Below are positions 7,008 through 11,772 of a stretch of DNA of 11,772 bases, one piece after another. Position 1 is the stretch's first letter. Every line of letters starts with the position of its first letter. The DNA is taken from positions 1 through 11,772 of the forward strand of contig JAKRSG010000228.1 of the NCBI GenBank assembly GCA_022402405.1, given 5' to 3'. Source of the DNA: Bacteroidia bacterium. Lineage in GTDB: Bacteria > Bacteroidota > Bacteroidia > UKL13-3. The position numbers and the translations under genes were made by a program. The notes beneath the pieces are model-generated. The model was not told where the DNA came from and searched no databases. It was given only the letters and a program-made list of their open reading frames with translations.

Positions 7008-7040
7008 CAAATATAATCTATCCACCAATTAATTTAGCAA
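7008..7040 (-). promoter_or_regulatory. Putative Bacteroidota-type promoter for the cysteine-rich gene
   Basis: On the minus strand TATATTTG (complement of 7008-7015) matches TAnnTTTG exactly. TTG (complement of 7038-7040) lies 22 bases upstream, close to the expected -33 spacing. Transcription would begin around 7000, giving a leader of roughly ten bases before the ATG at 6991. The upstream box lies inside the end of the VIT1 gene. This would let the small exported protein be expressed independently of the operon. Confidence 0.5.
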
Positions 7041-7734
7041 TACCATATGCCGAAAATGCTGCAACCGCCCCAATTAATAAAGTTTTAATGGCCCCCATAA
7101 GTGGTGGCTGACCAATTATTTTGGTTTTAAAATACCCAAAAACGAACAAACAGATAGCAGTAACAATACAAGAATATAATAATCCATCTTGCGCATTGTT
7201 GCTAATAAAAGGGAAATACATACTTAAGGGAACAATACCACCAATAATGTATGCTATACCAATGGTTAAAGCACTTTGGCGAGCCCTGTTAATATCTGGC
7301 TTTTCTAAACCTAACTCATAACGCATCATAAATTGCACCCATTTATCTTTATCTTGGGAAAGTTCTTCTACAATTGCTTCGGTTGATTGTTTGCTTAAAC
7401 CATATTCTTCAAACACATCACGAACTTCTTGTTTCTCTTTTTCTGGATACAATTCTACCTCTAAATATTCTCGTCTAAGTTCGCTAGCATAATGGTCTAT
7501 CTCTGTTTTTCCAGCTAAATAACCTCCTAAACCCATGGCAATACTTCCAGCTACTATCTCTGCTAAACCAGCTGTTATAATCACATCATTACCTTGGGCA
7601 GCACCAGTAAGTCCTGCTGCCAAAGCAAATGGAACGGTTAAACCATCACTCATTCCAATTACGGTATCTCTTACCATTTCACTACCGCTAAAGTGCTCTT
7701 CTTTGTGATGTTGATGTGCCGAATGAGTATTCAT
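7018..7734 (-). CDS. VIT1/CCC1 family metal (Fe2+/Mn2+) transporter
   Basis: Integral membrane protein of the vacuolar iron transporter family, which moves Fe2+ or Mn2+ out of the cytosol. The 238 residues show five hydrophobic spans (about 28-47, 52-75, 151-176, 183-203 and 212-236), with the family signatures GMSDGLTVPFALAAGLTGA (27-45) and EIVAGSIAMGLGGYLAGKTE (59-78) in the first two. Between spans 2 and 3 is a charged cytosolic helical region (about 79-148) rich in Glu, corresponding to the metal-collecting domain of eukaryotic VIT1. The N-terminus carries a His-rich stretch, HSAHQHHKEEHF (4-15), that may also bind metal. It begins three bases after the stop of the porD-like gene, so it is almost certainly in that operon. 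The transported metal cannot be read from sequence. Confidence 0.9.
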   Translation of the reverse strand: MNTHSAHQHHKEEHFSGSEMVRDTVIGMSDGLTVPFALAAGLTGAAQGNDVIITAGLAEIVAGSIAMGLGGYLAGKTEIDHYASELRREYLEVELYPEKEKQEVRDVFEEYGLSKQSTEAIVEELSQDKDKWVQFMMRYELGLEKPDINRARQSALTIGIAYIIGGIVPLSMYFPFISNNAQDGLLYSCIVTAICLFVFGYFKTKIIGQPPLMGAIKTLLIGAVAAFSAYGIAKLIGG

Positions 7735-7737
7735 ATT

Positions 7738-8643
7738 TTATGTTTTAATTTTCTCGTATTTAGAAATATTGGCAATGTTGATTTCACTTAAAAGCTCAAT
7801 TGCCTTTGGTTTTTCAATAGGTTCAGCCCCTTTAAAAATGTTTACCAGCTCATCACTTTTAGCATCAAAGAATACCAATAACATTACTGTATTGGGTGAA
7901 ATCTTAAATACTTTTTTCACCTGCTCCAAGGCTAACATTATTTGCTTTCTTCCTTGAAATGGATCTTTGGCAAACTGGTCTAATGCTTTTCTATGATAAA
8001 TATAATAAGCATTCCTCAAAGGTCTAAAACGCTCGTTTAAAATATTATCAATTAAGTTATATCTGGTTCTTACAGACCTTTCAAATGGCTTCCATCCCGC
8101 TCTGCCGCTGGATTGTTGCGCTAAACTTGCAATTTGCAATGATTTGTTAAAATAAGGTGTTCCTCCTTCTAAAGCAAAACTATCAAAGTCCAATCCTAAC
8201 ACGTAATAAGCATAAAAGCCCATAAGAGCAGATAAATCTCCTAAGAATTGCCCATCTTGGTACTCTAATCGATCTTGTTCTTGGTATTTAAAATCCCAGT
8301 TCTCATCGTTAAAACTTAATAAGGTAGTGTTGTAATTTGAACCATAAACTGGTCGGCGACTCTGAATAATGGCGGAGGCTCTATACTCGTAAGTATTTAC
8401 ATCGTAGCCTGATAAAATAATCTCAATATTTAGCTCAATTTTTTCATTGGTTGCAATGGGTTCGTTTGTCCAACGGGTATTATTCATAAACTCGGTTAAA
8501 CGCTGTTCTAAACCCCTAAAAATAGACTTATCAGTTAGCTGTACTTGTTGGTCGTTTATTTTTATTTTACAAAACAACTCCTGACCAAATATTAGTTGGC
8601 TTGTTAGAGAAAGAAACAATATACTTAATAAGATTCTACGCAT
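7738..8643 (-). CDS. porD: DUF4835 family exported protein, PorD-like (type IX secretion associated)
   Basis: A 301-residue protein of the DUF4835 family, which I recall being labelled type IX secretion system protein PorD in recent annotation; its mechanistic role is poorly defined. The N-terminus MRRILLSILFLSLTSQLIFG followed by QE is a typical signal peptide. Family-like segments follow: the EQRLTEFMNNTRWT region, SRRPVYGSNYNTTLL, FYAYYVLGLDFDSFA, GGTPYFNKSLQIASLAQQSS, GWKPF and VFFDAKSDELVNIF. An ATG four codons earlier (8655) would lengthen the coaBC overlap to 20 bases. I chose 8643 because it gives a cleaner signal peptide and an 8-base ATGCGTAG overlap with the coaBC stop, typical of coupling. 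Its position right after coaBC is, from memory, common in Bacteroidota and supports the assignment. The family is sure; the functional label less so. Confidence 0.85.
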   Translation of the reverse strand: MRRILLSILFLSLTSQLIFGQELFCKIKINDQQVQLTDKSIFRGLEQRLTEFMNNTRWTNEPIATNEKIELNIEIILSGYDVNTYEYRASAIIQSRRPVYGSNYNTTLLSFNDENWDFKYQEQDRLEYQDGQFLGDLSALMGFYAYYVLGLDFDSFALEGGTPYFNKSLQIASLAQQSSGRAGWKPFERSVRTRYNLIDNILNERFRPLRNAYYIYHRKALDQFAKDPFQGRKQIMLALEQVKKVFKISPNTVMLLVFFDAKSDELVNIFKGAEPIEKPKAIELLSEINIANISKYEKIKT

Positions 8644-9838
8644 GTAATTTTTCAATAATTTTATTCACTATATCTATAGCAACTTCTTCCTTTAACTTTA
8701 ATTCATAGTTATTTATTTTACCATCTCTATCAATAATTTGAATTTGGTTGGTAGGAAATCCAAATCCAGCTTTTTCATTTCTAAGGGAGTTTAAAACTAT
8801 AAAGTCTAAGTTCTTAGTTAGTAATTTTTTGTGGGCATTTTCTTGTTCATTTTCAGTTTCCAGAGCAAAACCTATTAGTAATTGATTTTCCTTTTTTAAC
8901 TGCCCCAATTCTTTTAAAATATCTTTGGTTCGAACCAAATCTATTTTTAAATCACTATCCTGTTTTTTAATTTTTTGAGCACTAACTTGAGCTGGTGTAT
9001 AATCTGCTACTGCAGCCGACATAATAGTGATATCTGCCTTGGCAAAATGAGAAACTACGGTTTGGTGCATTTCGTGAGCCGATTGAACAGATAAAAAAGT
9101 AATATTTGGATGCGATATTTGCTCGTTGCTTGGTCCGCTAACCAAGATTACTTTCGCTCCTTTTAATGCACAAATGCGAGCCAAGGCAAATCCCATTTTA
9201 CCACTACTATGATTGCCAATAAACCTAACAGGATCAATGGCTTCGTAGGTTGGACCCGCTGTAACTAAAACTGTTTTCCCATGTAGTTCTTGAGTTTCTA
9301 AAGTTAAGTTGGAAACGAACTCAATAATCTCCTCTGGTTCGGCCATTCTGCCCTCTCCTACCAAACCACTTGCTAATTCCCCATGATTGGGTTTAATCAC
9401 AATATTTCCATACGACTGAATAAGCTCCAAATTCTTTTGAGTTGATGGATGTGCAAACATGTCTAAATCCATGGCTGGAGCAACAACTACACGACATCTA
9501 GCCGAGAGATAGGTAGCTAAGAGGAGATTATCTGAATTACCGCTAGCCATTTTGGATAAAGTACTAGCAGAAAGTGGCGCTATAATAAAATAATCGGCCC
9601 ATAAACCTAGCTCCACATGATTTACCCATTCGCCTGAATCTCCTTTAATAAAGCTTGAATAAACCGGATTTTTGCTGAGAGTAGCAAGGGTAAGTGGAGT
9701 TATAAATTGCTGGGCAGAATCCGTCATGATGACTTTAACATCTGCACCCGCTTTAACAAATAAGCGGGTTAATGCAGCCATTTTGTATGCTGCAATACTC
9801 CCGCTTATTCCAATAAGTATTTTTTTTCCTTCTAACAT
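8636..9838 (-). CDS. coaBC: Bifunctional phosphopantothenoylcysteine decarboxylase / phosphopantothenate-cysteine ligase
   Basis: Catalyses two consecutive steps of coenzyme A synthesis: CoaB joins cysteine to 4'-phosphopantothenate using CTP, then the FMN-dependent CoaC domain decarboxylates the product. CoaC occupies about 1-180, with GSIAAYK (13-19), catalytic His74 in NHVELG and PAMDLDM (121-127). CoaB is about 186-400, with VTAGPTYEAIDPVRF (192-206), NHSSGKMG (209-216), AAVADY (275-280), K289 and GFALETE (323-329). Two positions depart from the E. coli enzyme: Asp124 replaces the PAMN asparagine, and Ser157 in GELASGLVGEGRM sits where the active-site Cys158 is expected. The ATG at 9838 gives 400 residues, the usual length, beginning MLEGKKILIGISGS, and starts 19 bases after the rpoZ stop. 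A longer frame from 9916 would add 26 unrelated residues overlapping rpoZ and is not favoured. Confidence 0.95.
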   Translation of the reverse strand: MLEGKKILIGISGSIAAYKMAALTRLFVKAGADVKVIMTDSAQQFITPLTLATLSKNPVYSSFIKGDSGEWVNHVELGLWADYFIIAPLSASTLSKMASGNSDNLLLATYLSARCRVVVAPAMDLDMFAHPSTQKNLELIQSYGNIVIKPNHGELASGLVGEGRMAEPEEIIEFVSNLTLETQELHGKTVLVTAGPTYEAIDPVRFIGNHSSGKMGFALARICALKGAKVILVSGPSNEQISHPNITFLSVQSAHEMHQTVVSHFAKADITIMSAAVADYTPAQVSAQKIKKQDSDLKIDLVRTKDILKELGQLKKENQLLIGFALETENEQENAHKKLLTKNLDFIVLNSLRNEKAGFGFPTNQIQIIDRDGKINNYELKLKEEVAIDIVNKIIEKLHA

Positions 9839-9857
9839 TCGAAGGCAATTTAAGGAT

Positions 9858-10202
9858 TTAGTTTCCTTCTGCCAAACGCTTTTCTTTTTCAGGATTTCTG
9901 AAATGAATTTTATCATTCAAAAATTCTTCAGTAGCAATTAAACTTGGTTTTGGCAAACGCTCATATTGCATGCTGATTTCAATTTGCTCACGATTTTCAA
10001 ATACCTCTTCTAAAGTATCGCTATCGTTGTTAAATTCATCTAATTTAGCATGCAATTCTTCCTTTAATTGTGCTCCAATTTGGTTAGCACGCTTAGAAAT
10101 GATGGCAATCGACTCATAAATATTGTCGGTGCCTTTTTCTAGCTTTCTCAAATCACGTGCAACAGTGGTTGAGGGTACATTTTGATAATTATTAATAGCC
10201 AT
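9858..10202 (-). CDS. rpoZ: DNA-directed RNA polymerase omega subunit, Bacteroidota type
   Basis: Omega is the small RNA polymerase subunit that helps fold and hold the beta' chain. The 114-residue protein has the Rpb6/omega-like segment VARDLRKLEKGTDNIYESIAIISKRANQI (14-42), in which NIYESIAIISKRANQI corresponds to the conserved helix of the family. The C-terminal half (43-114) is charged and poorly conserved, as expected for the Bacteroidota version, which is often labelled hypothetical. Its place between bamD and coaBC supports the call. The gene starts 11 bases after the small membrane protein gene and ends 19 bases before coaBC, so all are likely on one transcript. No alternative start is likely, since the ATG is close to the gap edge. 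Confidence 0.85.
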   Translation of the reverse strand: MAINNYQNVPSTTVARDLRKLEKGTDNIYESIAIISKRANQIGAQLKEELHAKLDEFNNDSDTLEEVFENREQIEISMQYERLPKPSLIATEEFLNDKIHFRNPEKEKRLAEGN

Positions 10203-10213
10203 ATATTTTAAAG

Positions 10214-10609
10214 TTATTTATTTATTATATTGTCTTCTACACAAATTCCATTTTGAAAAAACAGCTCATGATGATGATTGTTTACCATAAAATTCATGGT
10301 CTCGGTTCCATCTCTACCATCATTTACATCAAATATTTTTCCATCAGGCCAATCATACACAATTTGCATACATTTAGCAAACGATTTACCTAAAAACTCT
10401 TCTGTTAAAGGCTGTTTTAAGGATGCTGGTTCATAGCCCATTTCCGGATCGCCACCACCAGATTCTCCACCACCGGTTCTTACTTCTGTAACAGAATCTA
10501 TACTAAGAACAGAATGAGGTATTTCATGTTCATCTCGGCTCAAAAAAAACAAAACCACCAATACCACAAGTCCTACTAAAATCCACCATAAGTTTTTCTT
10601 ATTTTCCAT
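10214..10609 (-). CDS. Small membrane-anchored protein of unknown function in the bamD-rpoZ gap
   Basis: I do not recognise this 131-residue protein. After the basic start MENKKN comes one hydrophobic span (about 7-23, LWWILVGLVVLVVLFFL) that should act as an uncleaved anchor, leaving the rest probably in the periplasm. A Gly/Glu-rich linker (TGGGESGGGDPE, 45-56) leads to a compact C-terminal segment (about 64-131) with two cysteines (C80, C123) that could pair, a YDWPDGKIFDV turn and a His triplet (112-114). Its ATG shares one base with the bamD stop (TAATG on the minus strand), a strong sign of translational coupling, and rpoZ follows 11 bases later. Coupling with bamD suggests an envelope role, but that is inference only. 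Confidence 0.8.
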   Translation of the reverse strand: MENKKNLWWILVGLVVLVVLFFLSRDEHEIPHSVLSIDSVTEVRTGGGESGGGDPEMGYEPASLKQPLTEEFLGKSFAKCMQIVYDWPDGKIFDVNDGRDGTETMNFMVNNHHHELFFQNGICVEDNIINK

Positions 10610-11418
10610 TAGCTTTTGTTCTCCAATTTTTTAATGGCCAATTGAGATTTTACAGCTATTTCTTTAGCCTCTTTCATGTATTTGTTACCTTCTGTATACT
10701 GTTCGTTAATTTCTTCAAAAGCGTTTAACGTATTTTTATACCTTTCTAATTGCTTTTCAGCAACACTATTTTGTGCCAATAAAAAATGCGATTTTAAAAT
10801 CAAAAAATCAACTTCATCTTTCTGGGCTAATTCTGGAAAATCTTTAACAACATTTTTTAAAGCTACAATCGCACTTTTATACTCACCCATGTTATAGTAT
10901 AACTTGGCTGTTCTATAGGCTTTATAACTCAATTTTGCACGCAATTCATCCAAATATGTATTACACTCATTTATGTATTTACTTTCAGGATAAACATTTA
11001 TAAAAATCCTGAAAGTTTCAATGGCTTTATAGGTATCGGTTTGATCCAACTCTGCTACGTAAGACTCTAAATACGTACAATACGCGTTCATATACAACGA
11101 TTCTTCTGCGTAAGGTCCCGATGGGAAATTCTCAAAATACGTCTTAAACTGAAACCCAGCTAATGCATACATCTTTAATCCAAAACTACATTGGGCACTG
11201 TTGTATAAAATTTTCTCCGCGAATGGAGTACCGCTATATATCTCCTCTATTTGCTCGTATAAAGTACTAGCTCTTACAAAATCCTTCTTTTTAAAATATG
11301 CATCAGCCATCTCCAACTTCTGCTTACTGTCTGGATTTTTTAAAGCTTTCTGGTACTTATTGGCACAAGATGATAAGCTAACTATTAATACTATTATGTA
11401 AATTCTAAAATACCTCAT
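10609..11418 (-). CDS. bamD: Outer membrane protein assembly factor BamD (lipoprotein)
   Basis: Predicted outer-membrane lipoprotein of the BAM complex, which inserts beta-barrel proteins. The 269-residue product starts MRYFRIYIIVLIVSLSSC, a lipoprotein signal with lipobox LSSC and acylated Cys18. The rest is helical and TPR-like: KLEMADAYFKKKDFVRASTLYEQI (34-57), YNSAQCSFGLKMYALAGFQFKTYFENFP (72-99), SLYMNAYCTYL (107-117), KAIETFRIFINVYPESKYI (131-149) and a further pair through about 255. The sequence and operon position match BamD (YfiO/ComL). An upstream in-frame ATG at 11463 would add 15 residues, MKMREKKVYVCSILT, that spoil the signal peptide and lie upstream of the promoter, so 11418 is the start. 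The gene heads the minus-strand operon. Confidence 0.93.
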   Translation of the reverse strand: MRYFRIYIIVLIVSLSSCANKYQKALKNPDSKQKLEMADAYFKKKDFVRASTLYEQIEEIYSGTPFAEKILYNSAQCSFGLKMYALAGFQFKTYFENFPSGPYAEESLYMNAYCTYLESYVAELDQTDTYKAIETFRIFINVYPESKYINECNTYLDELRAKLSYKAYRTAKLYYNMGEYKSAIVALKNVVKDFPELAQKDEVDFLILKSHFLLAQNSVAEKQLERYKNTLNAFEEINEQYTEGNKYMKEAKEIAVKSQLAIKKLENKS

Positions 11419-11431
11419 TGTTAGGATACTG

Positions 11432-11463
11432 CAAACATACACTTTTTTTTCTCTCATTTTCAA
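11432..11463 (-). promoter_or_regulatory. Bacteroidota-type promoter for the bamD operon
   Basis: On the minus strand TTG (complement of 11461-11463) is followed after exactly 21 bases by TATGTTTG (complement of 11432-11439), a perfect TAnnTTTG match. Transcription would start near 11423-11428, so the bamD leader would be only about 5-10 bases. This is the best promoter-like element in the window and it fixes the bamD start at 11418, because the upstream ATG at 11463 would not be in the transcript. Confidence 0.7.
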
Positions 11464-11479
11464 TTATTTTTACACCTGT

Positions 11480-11772
11480 TTGAACCAAATAATACAACAT
11501 ATAAAGCTAATAGTGTGCATATTACTCTTTTCTTCAAAGATATTTGCTCAAACAGACTCTGCTGTGCAACTTCATTTATGGTTAGCAAATAACGATACTA
11601 TAGCCACAAAGTTGCCCAAAAAGTTACACCCAGACAGTGTAATACAGTATGCCTACTCGTTTATGGGAGATAGATATCGGAGGGGTGGAACCTCTTCAAA
11701 GGGCTTTGATTGCTCTGGTTATACCATGACCGTTTACAAACATTTTAATATTAAATTACCTCATACCTCTGC
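11480..11772 (+). CDS. Secreted NlpC/P60 family cell-wall peptidase, 3' end cut by window; non-ATG start
   Basis: The open frame continues to the window end. The C-terminal visible part, RYRRGGTSSKGFDCSGYT, is the start of an NlpC/P60 domain, with the catalytic Cys codon at 11711-11713; the expected catalytic His lies beyond the window. Such enzymes cleave peptide stems of peptidoglycan. The N-terminal part encodes KLIVCILLFSSKIFAQ, a convincing signal peptide, then a linker of roughly 60 residues. The frame is open back to a stop at 11399-11401, but the first in-frame ATG (11663) is close to the catalytic site and would remove the signal peptide. Plausible starts are TTG at 11480 (chosen), ATA at 11501, which would give a textbook MKLIVCILL start, or GTG at 11513. 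The gene is divergent from bamD. Product confidence is high; start confidence is low. Confidence 0.82.
   Translation, partial: MNQIIQHIKLIVCILLFSSKIFAQTDSAVQLHLWLANNDTIATKLPKKLHPDSVIQYAYSFMGDRYRRGGTSSKGFDCSGYTMTVYKHFNIKLPHTS

Noticed and set aside
8924..8939. Second palindrome copy as a functional operator
   Set aside because: It lies inside coaBC and encodes part of the LVRTKDI segment, which looks conserved in the family, so coding constraint may explain it. It is kept only as part of a genome-wide question.
9839..9916. N-terminal extension of CoaBC starting at 9916
   Set aside because: The 26 extra residues overlap rpoZ by 59 bases and have no family counterpart. The ATG at 9838 gives the standard 400-residue protein.
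9672..9941. Plus-strand frame of 89 codons
   Set aside because: It lies opposite coaBC and rpoZ, has no recognisable motif, and is explained by the coding pattern of the real genes.
1..11772. Defence island, phage or mobile element
   Set aside because: No transposase, integrase, restriction, toxin or phage gene is visible, and gene content and order look like core chromosome.

Overview
The window is AT-rich chromosomal DNA from a member of the Bacteroidota, in the broad sphingobacterial/chitinophagal/flavobacterial range; I cannot narrow it further. The support is a BamD / RNA polymerase omega / CoaBC / DUF4835 (PorD-like) gene order that I recall from this phylum, promoter-like boxes of the Bacteroidota type (TTG, about 21 bases, TAnnTTTG), absence of clear Shine-Dalgarno sequences, and a gene associated with type IX secretion. 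Most of the content is housekeeping. I see no transposase, integrase, CRISPR array, phage gene, rRNA or tRNA.

Left part, plus strand. The window opens inside an AIM24/TIGR00266-family gene. It overlaps by 11 bases an ACMSD-type amidohydrolase (kynurenine pathway decarboxylase). A 232-base spacer follows, made almost entirely of two different 7-base tandem arrays. It starts directly after the ACMSD stop codon and ends 4 bases before the start of a DEAD-box-type RNA helicase with a DEVD motif II and a basic tail. Then come thioredoxin reductase (trxB), a strong hairpin terminator, a PIN-PhoH ATPase whose ATG lies only 8 bases beyond the terminator stem, and a LOG/TIGR00730-family nucleotide phosphoribohydrolase.

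Right part, minus strand (genes read from right to left). One compact cluster runs bamD, a small membrane-anchored protein of unknown function, rpoZ, coaBC, porD-like DUF4835, a VIT1/CCC1-type metal transporter, and a small exported cysteine-rich protein. Spacings range from an 8-base overlap to 26 bases, so co-transcription is likely. A good promoter lies just before bamD, and a second precedes the cysteine-rich gene. The plus and minus clusters meet at 6500-6503, where a single CTAG supplies both stop codons.

At the right edge a divergent plus-strand gene begins: a secreted NlpC/P60 cell-wall peptidase, cut by the window end. It has no in-frame ATG before its catalytic domain, so an ATG-only gene caller would miss it.

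Functionally, the minus cluster combines envelope biogenesis (BamD, PorD-like) with coenzyme A synthesis and the RNA polymerase omega subunit. The plus cluster is a loose set of redox, RNA and nucleotide genes. I found no convincing new multi-gene system. The points most worth a second look are the paired heptamer arrays in the helicase leader, the terminator abutting the phoH start, the NlpC/P60 gene without ATG, and the two uncharacterised small proteins.
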